Below are positions 43,260 to 52,649 of a DNA stretch of 64,000 nucleotides, piece by piece. A program made the translations under genes and the position numbers. Position 1 is the first letter of the stretch, and each line of letters begins with the position of its first letter. This DNA comes from Sphingobium ummariense RL-3 (GTDB lineage Bacteria > Pseudomonadota > Alphaproteobacteria > Sphingomonadales > Sphingomonadaceae): NCBI RefSeq assembly GCF_000447205.1, contig NZ_AUWY01000091.1, positions 1 to 64,000 on the forward strand. Direction: 5' to 3'. The notes under the pieces are model-generated. The model made no database searches. It was not told the origin of the DNA and was given only the letters and a program-made list of their open reading frames with translations.

Positions 43260-45958
43260 GCGGTCTCCTCATAGGGCGCGGCAAACGCGCGCCAACTCGC
43301 CTCGACGCTTTGCCGGGCCTGCGCGATGCTTTCAAGCAGGCTGGGCCAGTCGGCTGCGCCGCAAGCCCGGGCAACCAGCGGGCGTGTCGCCTCGGCTGGC
43401 TCGGTCGACCCCGGCGACACCAGCCGCGACACGATGAGGAAGCGGGTGATGAGGTCGTGGGCGGCGATCAGCCCCTGCGGCAGATGTCCAGCCGAGACGA
43501 ATTGCGCCAATGCCTTCGACAGGTCCGGATCGAACGCCATGCGATGGCGGAACTGGCTGACGTGGATCAGGAATTCCAGATCGACCAGCCCGCCCGGCAC
43601 AAGCTTGACGTCAAGCTCGCCGGCAGGCGGCTTGTGGCGCGCGATGTCGGCACGCATCTTCACCGCATGACGCGCCAGCCGGTCGAAGTCGCGCGGCCGC
43701 TCCAGCGTCTCAATCAGGATCGCGTCGAGCGCCATGCGCGCGGCCAATGATCCGAAGACCGGCCGCGCGCGCGTCAACGCCAGATGCTCCCAGGTCCAGG
43801 CCTCCTCGCGCTGATAGCGGGCGAAGCTGTCGAGGCTGACCGCCAGCAACCCCTGCGCTCCGGACGGCCGCAGCCGCGTGTCCACCTCGTACAGCGGCCC
43901 CGATGCGGTATGTACCGACAGCGCGTTGGTAATGCGCTGTCCCAGGCGATTGAAATATTGCGTCGCGCCGAGTGGCCGCGGACCGTTCGATTCCGCCAGG
44001 AAATCGCCCGTGAAGAGATAGACCAGATCGAGGTCGGAGGCATGGGTCAGCACTCCACCGCCGAGCCGGCCGAGCGCCAGGATGACCATCTCGCCCCCCG
44101 GCACCTTGCCATGCACCACCTCGAACTCGGCAACAGTGGCCCTTGCTAGCGCCTCGATCGCCGCTTCGGCAACCCGGGAATAGCCCCGCCCCGCCTCCAG
44201 CGGGTCGCCGCCGCGGATGATCTGCGCGCCCAGCGCAAAGCGACGGTCGCCGACCCGCTGGCGCACCCGGTCGAGCAGCGCCTGATAGTCCTCGCCCGCC
44301 TCCAGCGCGGCGAATTGCCCGGCCAGCACATCCACCGACGGCGGCGGATCAAAGGTCGAAGCATCGATGAGCCCCTCGAGCAGTTCCGCCCGCCGACCCA
44401 ACGCGTCGGCCAGCGTCGGGGCATGGCTCAATATCTCGGCCAGTAGTTCCGCGAGGCCCGGCCGCGCCGCCAGCAGCTTGAAGAAATTGATCGCGCTCGG
44501 CAGCCGGGCAATCATATCGTCGAGCCGGTTTAGCGCCCGCACCGGATCGGGCGCCTTGGCCAGCGCCAGCATCAGCCCAGGCAGCAGCCCCTCCAGCGCC
44601 TCGCGCGCCGGCGCACTCCGCAAGGCGCGGACGCCGCCACCGCGCCAGCGCCCGATCCGCGCCAAAGGCGTCTCAACATCGGTAAAACCGATGTCGGCAA
44701 GCTGGGCCTTCAGCCTATCCTCGTTCTGCGACAGCGCGTCATTGTCCTGTACCGGCGTAAGCCGGTCGTAATTGCGCCCGACCCAGTCGACATGCGGACG
44801 CAGTTCGTCCAGCAGCGCTTCGCCGCCGGCAAGGCCATGCAACCGTGCGACATTATCCAGTGCATCGGACGACTTGGGAAGTTCATGCGTCTGCCGGTCC
44901 TCGACCATCTGCAGCCGGTGTTCGACGGTGCGGAACAGCACATAGGCTTCGTCCAGCCTGGCGGCGACATCCGCTTCGATCACATCTGCCGCCGCGAGCG
45001 CACGCAGTGCCTCCCGCATACCGCCCGGGCGCAGCGAAGGGTCTCGCCCACCGTGAATGAGTTGGTGGACCTGGGCGAAGAACTCCACTTCGCGGATGCC
45101 CCCGCGACCGCGCTTGAGGTCATAGCCCGGACCGAAGGCCTGTCCCTGCGCATAATGGTCGCGGATGCGACGGCTGATGTCGACGATCGCGTCGATCGCA
45201 CCGAAGTCCAGGCTGCGCCGCCACACGAACGGCCGGATCGCGCGAAGAAAATAATCGCCGACCGTCCTGTCACCCGCCGCCGCCCGGGCGCGGATGAAGG
45301 CCGCCTGCTCCCAGCCCAGAGCGGTCGATTCATAATAGCCGATCGCCGCCTCCACTGGCAGGGCGATCGGCGTCGCCTCGGGCGAGGGCCGCAAACGCAA
45401 GTCGACGCGAAAGACATAGCCGTCCCCGTCCCTCGCCGTCAGCAACTCGCTCATCCGCCGGCCGAGCCGCACCGCTGCATCGGCGGGGTCCTCCCGCTCG
45501 CCATGCGGCAGCGTCAAAGGATCGTAGAGCAGGATCGGGTCGATGTCGGACGAATAGTTGAGTTCCCGGCTGCCGTGCTTACCTAGTGCGAGGACGGCGA
45601 AGCCGCGCGGTTCGGAATCGGGATAGCGCTCCCGAAAGGCCGCTGCCAGCGCCTCGTCCAGCGCCCGGTCGGCGAAATCGGACAGAGTGCGCGTCACCCG
45701 ATCCAGATCCCATGCGCCGGAAAGATCCGCCGCCGCCGTGACCAGCGCGAGCGCTCCGCGCCGCCGCCGCAGGCTGCGCGCTACACTATCGCCGGAACCT
45801 GCCACCGTGTCCACGACGGACAGGGCGGTTTCGAAATCCCCCGCCGTTACCAGGCCTGCTACCTCGGGGAAGCGGTCGAGCTGGCGCGCCAGAAAAGGCG
45901 AATGAGCGCGGATCCGGACTTCCAGATCCGGCCGGCGATCGGCGATCCTCTCGTTCAT
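43256..45958 (-). CDS. glnE: glutamine synthetase adenylyltransferase/deadenylase
   Basis: Bifunctional enzyme (900 residues) that adds and removes AMP on glutamine synthetase in response to nitrogen status. The N-terminal deadenylase nucleotidyltransferase site is LGKHGSRELNYSSDIDPILL (near 125-145). The C-terminal adenylylase site is ALGRLGGGVLTHASDLDLVY (near 635). GRGGIREVEFFAQ and KLVPGGLVDLEFLI are the matching helical regions after each. Somewhat shorter than the enterobacterial enzyme, as in other sphingomonads. Co-transcribed with bcp and the DUF455 gene. Confidence 0.93.
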   Translation of the reverse strand: MNERIADRRPDLEVRIRAHSPFLARQLDRFPEVAGLVTAGDFETALSVVDTVAGSGDSVARSLRRRRGALALVTAAADLSGAWDLDRVTRTLSDFADRALDEALAAAFRERYPDSEPRGFAVLALGKHGSRELNYSSDIDPILLYDPLTLPHGEREDPADAAVRLGRRMSELLTARDGDGYVFRVDLRLRPSPEATPIALPVEAAIGYYESTALGWEQAAFIRARAAAGDRTVGDYFLRAIRPFVWRRSLDFGAIDAIVDISRRIRDHYAQGQAFGPGYDLKRGRGGIREVEFFAQVHQLIHGGRDPSLRPGGMREALRALAAADVIEADVAARLDEAYVLFRTVEHRLQMVEDRQTHELPKSSDALDNVARLHGLAGGEALLDELRPHVDWVGRNYDRLTPVQDNDALSQNEDRLKAQLADIGFTDVETPLARIGRWRGGGVRALRSAPAREALEGLLPGLMLALAKAPDPVRALNRLDDMIARLPSAINFFKLLAARPGLAELLAEILSHAPTLADALGRRAELLEGLIDASTFDPPPSVDVLAGQFAALEAGEDYQALLDRVRQRVGDRRFALGAQIIRGGDPLEAGRGYSRVAEAAIEALARATVAEFEVVHGKVPGGEMVILALGRLGGGVLTHASDLDLVYLFTGDFLAESNGPRPLGATQYFNRLGQRITNALSVHTASGPLYEVDTRLRPSGAQGLLAVSLDSFARYQREEAWTWEHLALTRARPVFGSLAARMALDAILIETLERPRDFDRLARHAVKMRADIARHKPPAGELDVKLVPGGLVDLEFLIHVSQFRHRMAFDPDLSKALAQFVSAGHLPQGLIAAHDLITRFLIVSRLVSPGSTEPAEATRPLVARACGAADWPSLLESIAQARQSVEASWRAFAAPYEETA

Positions 45959-46028
45959 GCTTCCGGCCTATTGCCTGCCTCCGCGCCAAAGACCAGAAAC
46001 TTTTGGCCACCATGGCCGTTTCCAGCAT

Positions 46029-46214
46029 ATGGAAATGCAGCGCAAATCAATCGGCCGATCGGCACAGGAACAGGAAGGCTCGAAGGGCCGGATCGTCACC
46101 GTCGGCCTGCCGACGCCGTATGAAGGCGTGGGCCGCGCCCTGCGTTCGACCTATCGCCCCCGGCCTGACACCCTGCCTGACGATATGCTCGCCTTGCTCT
46201 CCAAGCTGGGCTGA
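46029..46214 (+). CDS. NepR-like small protein (anti-sigma-factor family candidate)
   Basis: A 61-residue protein whose last half reads GVGRALRSTYRPRPDTLPDD then MLALLSKLG. This fits the NepR pattern of xGxxLRxxY...PxxxLxLLxKLx, where the two helices grip the ECF factor EcfG. NepR keeps the general stress response off until PhyR binds it. No ecfG, phyR or phyK gene is in the window, so this would be an orphan copy. ATG 46029 starts MEMQRKS; an upstream start at 45957 is possible but adds a poorly conserved tail. It is divergent from glnE. Confidence 0.55.
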   Translation: MEMQRKSIGRSAQEQEGSKGRIVTVGLPTPYEGVGRALRSTYRPRPDTLPDDMLALLSKLG

Positions 46215-46265
46215 CCGGCCCCGCGACAAGCCCCATAAGGTCCAAAGGGGTTGCCTCGCACCGAT

Positions 46266-47141
46266 TCATGCGCCTTCCGCAAAGGTATCACACTTTGCCG
46301 GATCACCGGTCTGAAGGCCTCGCCGCAGCCATCGCATCCGATCGGCACTGGTGCCGTGGGTAAAGCTTTCCGGCACGGGCCGCTGTCCGGCCGCCTTCTG
46401 CAGCGTGTCGTCGCCAATCGCCTCGGCGGCGCGCATGCCCTCCTCCAGGTCGCCCGGTTCCATCAGGTTCGTGTCGCGCGCGGCCCATACACCGGCATAG
46501 CAGTCCGCCTGCAATTCCATCTTCACCTGCAGCGCGTTGCCCTCCGCCTCGCTGACCCGACGCTGGGCATTGCGCACCTGATCGGCGATGCCGGTCAGGG
46601 TCTGGATATGATGGCCCACCTCATGCGCGATGATATAGCCGATAGGGAAGTCGCCCGGCGCATTGAAGCGCGTTTCCATCTCCCGGAAGAAATCGGTGTC
46701 CAGATAGATGCGGTGGTCTGCCGGGCAGTAGAAGGGCCCCATGGCTGATTGCGCCGCGCCGCAACCCGACTGACCGTTCTGGCTGTAGAAGACCAGGGTC
46801 GGCGGCTCATATTGCTGTCCTTGGGCGCGGAAAATGTCCCCCCAGCGCCTTTCCGTCGATCCGAGCACCCGGAGCGAGGTGCGCTGAATGTCGCTCAGTT
46901 CCGCATCTGCGGGCTTGCTGGTCTGCACCTGCGGCGCTTGGCCGCCGCCGACAAGGCTCAGCGGATTGATACCCATCACCAGCATGATGATCAGCACCAC
47001 CGCGATGCCACCACAACCGAACCGGCTGCCGATCAGAGGCAGCAGCATGCCGAACCCGCCCAGGCCGCCACCGCCGAAGCCGCCCCCTCGTCCGTCCTGC
47101 ACCTCGAAATGGCTGCTTTCCTGTTCGTCGTCCAGCCGCAT
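46266..47141 (-). CDS. neutral zinc metallopeptidase, YpfJ-like
   Basis: A 291-residue membrane-anchored protein of the YpfJ/KPN_02809 family. A Gly-rich N-terminal stretch (near 18-30) leads to a membrane helix (GIAVVLIIMLVMGINPLSLV). The zinc site is HEVGHH in IIAHEVGHHIQTLTG (near 172), with a downstream Glu/Asp in MELQADCYAGVWAA. Conserved CGAAQSAMGPFYCPADHRIY precedes it. Family members are uncharacterised proteases. It is divergent from the patatin gene across 145 bp. Confidence 0.88.
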   Translation of the reverse strand: MRLDDEQESSHFEVQDGRGGGFGGGGLGGFGMLLPLIGSRFGCGGIAVVLIIMLVMGINPLSLVGGGQAPQVQTSKPADAELSDIQRTSLRVLGSTERRWGDIFRAQGQQYEPPTLVFYSQNGQSGCGAAQSAMGPFYCPADHRIYLDTDFFREMETRFNAPGDFPIGYIIAHEVGHHIQTLTGIADQVRNAQRRVSEAEGNALQVKMELQADCYAGVWAARDTNLMEPGDLEEGMRAAEAIGDDTLQKAAGQRPVPESFTHGTSADRMRWLRRGLQTGDPAKCDTFAEGA

Positions 47142-47286
47142 GGCATCCCTCGCTTCTTTCGCCCTGCCTACGCGATTCGGGCAGGTGTTGGAACGGCTGC
47201 GGCATGAAATTGGTTGCCAGCATGACTGCTTTCTTACGATACATTAAGTTGGAAAGCGGGCGCCGAACCCTATATTGCACTGCGTC

Positions 47287-48465
47287 ATGGCCGATACCGA
47301 TCCACCGCGCAGATTGCGCGCGGCAACTCCCCTTCCACTCCCACGCCAGGTGGCGCTGCTTCTCCAGGGCGGCGGCGCGTTGGGCTCCTTCCAGGCCGGA
47401 ATCTACGAACGGCTCGACGAACTCGGGATTGATGTCACCTGGGTCGCGGGCATCTCCATCGGCGCCGTCAACGCGGCGATCATCGCGGGCAACCCGCCGC
47501 ACAAGCGGCTCAGCCGTCTGCGGAAGTTTTGGCGCACCGTTTCGGGCGGGATGCCCAACGTCATCCTGCCGGAAATCGACCATATTCGCGAGGCCGCGCA
47601 CCTGCTGGCTGCGGGCACCGTGGCAACCTTTGGTGTGCCGGGCATGTTCCGCCCCCGCCTATGGCCGGCCATGCTGATGCCGGAAGGCACGTCGGGTGCG
47701 ATCAGCTTCTATGACAGCGCGCCGCTCAAGGACACGCTCGACGCCTGCGTGGACTGGGATCTGCTGAATGACGGGCCGGTCCGCCTGTCGGTCGGGGCGG
47801 TCGACGTGGAAAGCGGCAATTTCGCCTATTGGGACACGCGCGGTCCAGGAGGCAATACCCGCATCGACGCAAGACACATCATGGCGTCGGGCGCTCTGCC
47901 GCCAGGCCTTCCGCCGGTGGAGATCGACGGGCGCTGGTATTGGGACGGCGGCATCGTGTCGAACACTCCCCTCGCCCATGTGCTGGATCATCAAACCGAC
48001 GACATGCTGATCTTCCAGGTGGACCTGTTCCCGGCGGAAGGCCCGATGCCCCGCCAGATGACCGACGTCTATTCGCGGACCAAGGATATCCAATATTCCA
48101 GCCGCACCCGCCAGGTGACCGACCAGTATCTGCGCCTGCGCCACGAGCATGCCGCGATCAAGGCCCTGCTCGACAAGCTGCCACCCGACCTGCAGGACGA
48201 TCCGGATGCGCGCAAGCTGCGCGACATGCTGGATTGCGGCGCCGTCAACATCGTCCACCTGATCTACCGCAGCCGCAACTGGGAAAGCGGCGCCAAGGAT
48301 TTCGAATTCTCCCGCACGACGATGCTCGATCACTGGAGCCAGGGCCGGGACGCGGTAGAGGAAGTCATGCACAAGGGCGATCTGATCGCGCGCAACATTC
48401 TGGACGGCCGAAGCGCAACCTTCGACCTCGATTCACCCGATCACCTGAAGGAGAAGCAGGCATGA
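47287..48465 (+). CDS. patatin-like phospholipase with DUF3734
   Basis: A 392-residue serine lipase. The oxyanion motif is LLLQGGGALGSFQAGIYERL (near 22), the nucleophile is in GISIGAVNAAI (near 58), and the Asp dyad residue is in YWDGGIVSNTP (near 218). The C-terminal part, DDMLIFQVDLFPAEG onwards, is the DUF3734 region. It overlaps the next gene as ATGA, so lipase and 3-hydroxybutyrate dehydrogenase are co-translated. This pairing hints at polyhydroxybutyrate or acyl-lipid turnover. ATG 47287 is preferred over upstream TTG. Confidence 0.87.
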   Translation: MADTDPPRRLRAATPLPLPRQVALLLQGGGALGSFQAGIYERLDELGIDVTWVAGISIGAVNAAIIAGNPPHKRLSRLRKFWRTVSGGMPNVILPEIDHIREAAHLLAAGTVATFGVPGMFRPRLWPAMLMPEGTSGAISFYDSAPLKDTLDACVDWDLLNDGPVRLSVGAVDVESGNFAYWDTRGPGGNTRIDARHIMASGALPPGLPPVEIDGRWYWDGGIVSNTPLAHVLDHQTDDMLIFQVDLFPAEGPMPRQMTDVYSRTKDIQYSSRTRQVTDQYLRLRHEHAAIKALLDKLPPDLQDDPDARKLRDMLDCGAVNIVHLIYRSRNWESGAKDFEFSRTTMLDHWSQGRDAVEEVMHKGDLIARNILDGRSATFDLDSPDHLKEKQA

Positions 48466-49253
48466 GCACGTCCCTTTCCGGCAAGACCGCCCTCGTCACC
48501 GGATCCACGTCGGGCATCGGCCTCGCCTATGCCAAGGCGCTCGCGGCGGAAGGTGCGAACGTGGTCATTAACGGCTTCGGCGATCCCGCGGCGATCGAGG
48601 CGGAAAGGCAGGCGCTGGAGCAGGCGAGCGGCGCGAAAGCGCACTATTCCGGCCACGACCTGACCAAGGTGGACCAGATCGAGGCGATGATGAAGGAAGC
48701 GGCGGACCTGTTCGGTGGCGTCGATATCTTGATCAACAATGCCGGCATGCAGCATGTCGCCCCGGTCGAGGAGTTTCCGCTCGACAAATGGGACCTCATC
48801 ATCGCGCTGAACCTCAACGCTGCCTTCCACACCTCGCGGCTGGCGATCCCCTATATGAAGTCCAGGAAATGGGGTCGCATTATCCAGACCGCCAGTGCCC
48901 ACTCACTGGTAGCGTCGCCCTTCAAAAGCGCCTATGTCACGGCGAAACACGGGCTCGCCGGCTTCACCAAGACGATTGCGCTGGAAGTCGCCACCTTCGG
49001 CATCACGGCCAATTGCATCTCGCCCGGCTATGTCTGGACGCCCCTGGTCGAAAACCAGATTCCCGACACGATGAAGGCTCGCGGCATGACGCGCGAGCAA
49101 GTGATGAACGACGTTCTCCTCGCCGGGCAACCCACGAAGCAGTTCGTTACCGCCGAGCAGGTCGCCGCCATGGCGCTCTACCTGTGCAGCGAGGCGGCGA
49201 CAAACATTACCGGCGCGAACCTCAGCATCGACGGAGGATGGACGGCGCAATAG
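48462..49253 (+). CDS. 3-hydroxybutyrate dehydrogenase (SDR family)
   Basis: Short-chain dehydrogenase of 263 residues converting (R)-3-hydroxybutyrate to acetoacetate with NAD. The cofactor motif is TGSTSGIGLAYAKAL (near 13), NNAGMQHVAPVEEFP near 90, the catalytic Ser in ASAHSLVAS, and YVTAK (Tyr and Lys) near 155. AFGIT-like text (VATFGITANCISPGYVWTPL) and the C-terminal GANLSIDGGWTAQ match this enzyme subgroup. It follows the patatin gene directly. A broader SDR substrate cannot be excluded. Confidence 0.87.
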   Translation: MSTSLSGKTALVTGSTSGIGLAYAKALAAEGANVVINGFGDPAAIEAERQALEQASGAKAHYSGHDLTKVDQIEAMMKEAADLFGGVDILINNAGMQHVAPVEEFPLDKWDLIIALNLNAAFHTSRLAIPYMKSRKWGRIIQTASAHSLVASPFKSAYVTAKHGLAGFTKTIALEVATFGITANCISPGYVWTPLVENQIPDTMKARGMTREQVMNDVLLAGQPTKQFVTAEQVAAMALYLCSEAATNITGANLSIDGGWTAQ

Positions 49254-49508
49254 CCGTTTGCGCTGGGGGGACGCACGAACGACGCGTCCGCTTACATGGG
49301 TTATCGGCACCCGGGAACAGCGCCGCGCGCGCCCTGTTTTCTTGCTGCGCAGGCCGCGTTGTGAACCGCGCCTCTCCCCAAGCCCTCCCGCTCGGTGCGA
49401 TTGTTCGGCGCTGCCTGCGCACCCTTGCTTTCCGGACGGAGGGCCTAAGCCCCCTTTAACGTGCGGAAAATCGCCTTATGCTCTGCCCCAGCAAGGGAGA
49501 TTATGCAC

Positions 49509-50870
49509 ATGCGCCATGCGCTCACGGCCGTTCTGGCCGCCGTCAGCCTTTCGTCCGTCGCCGCCGCCCAAATCAGCCCGGCCCCCGTTCCAGCTCCCGC
49601 CATCTCTCCCCCGGCGAATGCGATCGCGACCACCATCGTTAAGGATATGGAAGGCCTGATGGCCCTGTACCGCGACCTTCATGCCAATCCGGAACTGTCG
49701 CAAAAGGAAGTGAACACCGCCGCCAAGCTGGCAAGGCGCCTGAAGACGATGAAGTTCGACGTGACGGAGAAGGTCGGCGGGACCGGCGTCGTCGCGGTGA
49801 TGAAGAACGGATCGGGCCCGGTGCTGTTGATCCGCGCGGACATGGACGGCCTCCCCGTGGTCGAGCAGACCGGCCTGGATTTCGCATCCAAGGTGCGCAC
49901 CAAGACGCCGGAAGGGGTCGAGACCGGTGTGATGCATGCCTGTGGCCACGACACGCACATGACCGCCTTCATCGAGACCGCGAAGCTGCTGTCGACGATG
50001 AAGGACCAGTGGAAAGGCACGCTGGTCATGATCCTTCAGCCCGCGGAGGAAGTCGGGCGCGGCGCGCGGCTGATGCTGGAGGATGGGCTCTACACCCGCT
50101 TTCCCAAGCCGACCCACGCCATCGCCTTCCACGATGCCGCCAACCTGCAGGCCGGAGTGATCGGCTATACGCCCGGCTATGCGCTCGCCAATGTCGACAG
50201 CGTCGACATAGTGGTGAAGGGGACTGGCGGTCACGGGGCCTATCCGCAGACCACAAAGGATCCGATCGTGCTGGGTGCGCGGATCGTCACCGCGCTCCAG
50301 ACCCTGGTCAGCCGCGAACAGGATCCGCAAGACCCAGCCGTCGTCACCGTCGGCAGCTTCCAGGCCGGCGCCAAGCACAACATCATCCCCGACGAAGCAA
50401 AGCTGCTGCTCACCGTGCGCAGCTATTCGGACGAGACCCGTGCGAAGCTGATCAAGGGGATTGAGCGCATCGCGAAGGGAGAGGCGATCGCTTCCGGCGT
50501 GGCGGATGACAGAATGCCGGTCGTCACCGTGCAGGACGAATTCACCCCCTCCACCTATAACCCGCCCGAATTCGCGGAGCGGATGGGCTCCCTGCTCAAG
50601 GGCCATTTCGTGGAAGGGCGTGTCGTCAAGACCCCGCCCGTGATGGGCGGCGAGGATTTCGGTCGATTCTACCGCGCGGACAAGTCGATCGAGAGCTTCA
50701 TCTTCTGGGTCGGAGGCGTCCCTGCAGACCAGATGGCGCAGGCGGCGGCGGGCGAGGTCTCCCTTCCCTCGCTCCACAGCCCGTTCTGGGCGCCGCAGGC
50801 CGACAAGGTGGTGGCCACTGCCAGCGAGGCACTGACCGTGCTGGCGCTGGACATATTGAAAAAGGAGTGA
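49509..50870 (+). CDS. exported M20-family amidohydrolase/carboxypeptidase
   Basis: A 453-residue secreted M20D-type hydrolase. The signal peptide is HALTAVLAAVSLSSVAAAQ. Metal ligands appear in IRADMDGLPV (near 115), HACGHDTHMTAFIETAK (near 150), LQPAEEVGRG (near 185) and GGEDFGRF (near 380). The lid domain contains VVKGTGGHGAYPQTTKDP. The family cleaves N-acyl or aminoacyl amides, such as hippurate-type bonds. ATG 49509 is chosen because AAGGGAGA is 9 nt upstream; ATG 49503 is in frame. The 255-bp gap before it shows no other gene. Confidence 0.88.
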   Translation: MRHALTAVLAAVSLSSVAAAQISPAPVPAPAISPPANAIATTIVKDMEGLMALYRDLHANPELSQKEVNTAAKLARRLKTMKFDVTEKVGGTGVVAVMKNGSGPVLLIRADMDGLPVVEQTGLDFASKVRTKTPEGVETGVMHACGHDTHMTAFIETAKLLSTMKDQWKGTLVMILQPAEEVGRGARLMLEDGLYTRFPKPTHAIAFHDAANLQAGVIGYTPGYALANVDSVDIVVKGTGGHGAYPQTTKDPIVLGARIVTALQTLVSREQDPQDPAVVTVGSFQAGAKHNIIPDEAKLLLTVRSYSDETRAKLIKGIERIAKGEAIASGVADDRMPVVTVQDEFTPSTYNPPEFAERMGSLLKGHFVEGRVVKTPPVMGGEDFGRFYRADKSIESFIFWVGGVPADQMAQAAAGEVSLPSLHSPFWAPQADKVVATASEALTVLALDILKKE

Positions 50871-50895
50871 GGCGGGAGAGCCGGGAACGCCCCGC

Positions 50896-51180
50896 TCAGG
50901 CCTTACGAGGTTTGCCGAAGGCGGTGCGAAGCTCATCCTTTGCCTGCTCCAGCACCCTGCGCTGGTGGGCGTCGAGATCCTTGCCGGCACCGTTGATGTA
51001 AAAGGTCAGCATCGACATGGCCGAGCGGAAGGGCGTGGCCTTTCGACGGCGGCTCTGCTCGGCTGAGCGCTTCAACGAGGCTGCGATCCGGCGCGGGTCG
51101 TCCAGGGTGAAGACATCGCGCTCCAGGTCGAGGGCATCGCTCCGCTCCGTGACATCCTGGGACCATTTCTTCGCCCGCAT
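50896..51180 (-). CDS. DUF3175 family protein
   Basis: A small basic protein of 94 residues, matching the DUF3175 layout: KKWSQDVTERSDALDLERDVF at the start in two parts, then DDPRRIAASLKRSAEQSRRR and RSAMSMLTFYINGAGKDL. It ends in a Lys/Arg-rich tail. ATG 51180 has an AAGGCAGGG site. The function is unknown; such proteins are common in plant-associated and soil alphaproteobacteria. It is convergent with the M20 gene. Confidence 0.8.
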   Translation of the reverse strand: MRAKKWSQDVTERSDALDLERDVFTLDDPRRIAASLKRSAEQSRRRKATPFRSAMSMLTFYINGAGKDLDAHQRRVLEQAKDELRTAFGKPRKA

Positions 51181-51272
51181 TGCCCTGCCTTCCTGCTGAT
51201 ACGCGCCCTCATGACGAAACGCCTTACCATGCATCGGGTTTCCCAAGCAGACCGCCTTCGCGGGTGGGTTCG

Positions 51273-52511
51273 TCAGACGCTGCGGAGCAGATCGGCGACG
51301 GCGGCGATGTCGTCGGGGCCGTTGTAGATATGGGGTGAAAAGCGAATGGTCGGCTGGCCGTCGGCCTTCGACCCCGCGACCACGATCCTGCCCTTCGTCC
51401 AGAGCATCTGCCGAATGGCGGCAACGTCCTTGCCGGGGAAGGTAGGTGTCAACACCGGGCCTGCCAGGCCGGGCGTGGTGGTGCCGATCAGCTTCGCGCC
51501 CGGCAGGGCAAGCAGCATGTCCCGCATCGCCGCGGCCACCGAGAAGGTGCGTCGCTCGACCTCCGCCTCGCCAATCGCCTCGTGCGCATCGAGCGTCGCA
51601 GCGATGGCAGCGAGCTTGGGATCGTCGCGCTGGCCGAGAATCTCATATTTCTGTGCAGTCTGCAGATTGGCCGGGTCGGTCAGCCAATAGCCGTGGCTGA
51701 GCATCACCGGTTGAAGCTGCGGCTGGCTCTCGCGCCGGACATAGAGGATGCCACCTTCCAGCGGCCCCATCATCCATTTGTGCGTGCTGCCTGAATAGGA
51801 ATCGACGCCCAGCGCAGCAAGGTCCAGCTGAAGCCAGCCGAAACTCTGCGCGCCGTCGCCGTGCAGCCAGATACCGCGCGGCCGGGTCAGTTTCGCGATC
51901 TCTGCGATGGGGAAGATGAGGCCGGAAACATTGGACATATGTGAAAGGAAGATGGCGCGGGTCCGCGGCGTTATCGCGGCAGCAAAGAGATCAACCACCT
52001 CCTGCGCACTCTTCGCATAGACCGGCACCGGCAGGATCTTGAGCACCAGCTGCTCCCGCTCGGCGCGCAGCTTCCAGGTTTCCATGGTGGACGGGTGATT
52101 GTGGTCGGTCAGGATGACCTCGTCCCCCTCCTTCAATGCCAGCCCGCGCACGGCGACGGTATTCGCTTCGCTGGAATTCCGCACCAGCGCGATCTCCTGC
52201 GCGGTAACGCCAAGCCGTTTGCCGATGCGGACGCGCAGCGCGTCGGCCTCTACCGGATATTTCTCGCGATACTGGGGTGAGGGATTGGCCTGAAACTCCT
52301 GCGTGGCACGGACATGGGCGGCGACCGCGCTACGGAAGGCCGGGCCGATATTGGCGGCGTTGAAATAGCGCAGGTCGGGCGCGAGCAGGAACTGGCCGCG
52401 AATGTCGGGCCACGCCTGCGCCGCCCGTGCGGCGAGCGGCAGGGCGGCGCCCGCCGCGGCTGCCGCGCCCAGCAGGCCGCGGCGCGATATATCCGATGAC
52501 GAAGACTGCAT
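51273..52511 (-). CDS. Tat-exported class V aminotransferase-like PLP enzyme
   Basis: A 412-residue PLP-dependent enzyme (isopenicillin-N-epimerase / class V branch). The N-terminus has a Tat signal: SRRGLLGAAAAAGAALPLAA. The core contains RYFNAANIGP (near 48), VRNSSEANTVAV, ILTDHNHPST, WLHGDGAQSFGWLQLDL (Asp to pyridine N) and the PLP Lys in GSTHKWMMGPLEGG (near 240). Export of a PLP enzyme is unusual; PvdN of pyoverdine synthesis is the known case. No siderophore genes are nearby. ATG 52511 has AGGGGG 6 nt upstream. Confidence 0.85.
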   Translation of the reverse strand: MQSSSSDISRRGLLGAAAAAGAALPLAARAAQAWPDIRGQFLLAPDLRYFNAANIGPAFRSAVAAHVRATQEFQANPSPQYREKYPVEADALRVRIGKRLGVTAQEIALVRNSSEANTVAVRGLALKEGDEVILTDHNHPSTMETWKLRAEREQLVLKILPVPVYAKSAQEVVDLFAAAITPRTRAIFLSHMSNVSGLIFPIAEIAKLTRPRGIWLHGDGAQSFGWLQLDLAALGVDSYSGSTHKWMMGPLEGGILYVRRESQPQLQPVMLSHGYWLTDPANLQTAQKYEILGQRDDPKLAAIAATLDAHEAIGEAEVERRTFSVAAAMRDMLLALPGAKLIGTTTPGLAGPVLTPTFPGKDVAAIRQMLWTKGRIVVAGSKADGQPTIRFSPHIYNGPDDIAAVADLLRSV

Positions 52512-52649
52512 GACCATCCCCCTGCCCGGTCGAACCCGTTGATCCTGACGAGCATCGCCGTCCGATCCGCCATCATGACGGGAGGGTGATTGTCTTTCCC
52601 GTCGTCCGCCCTACTGTGCGCCTGGCACAAAACCGCGCAGGAGAGCGTC

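Noticed and set aside
43256..45958. Long open frames opposite glnE
   Set aside because: They are high-GC shadows with no ribosome sites or recognisable products.
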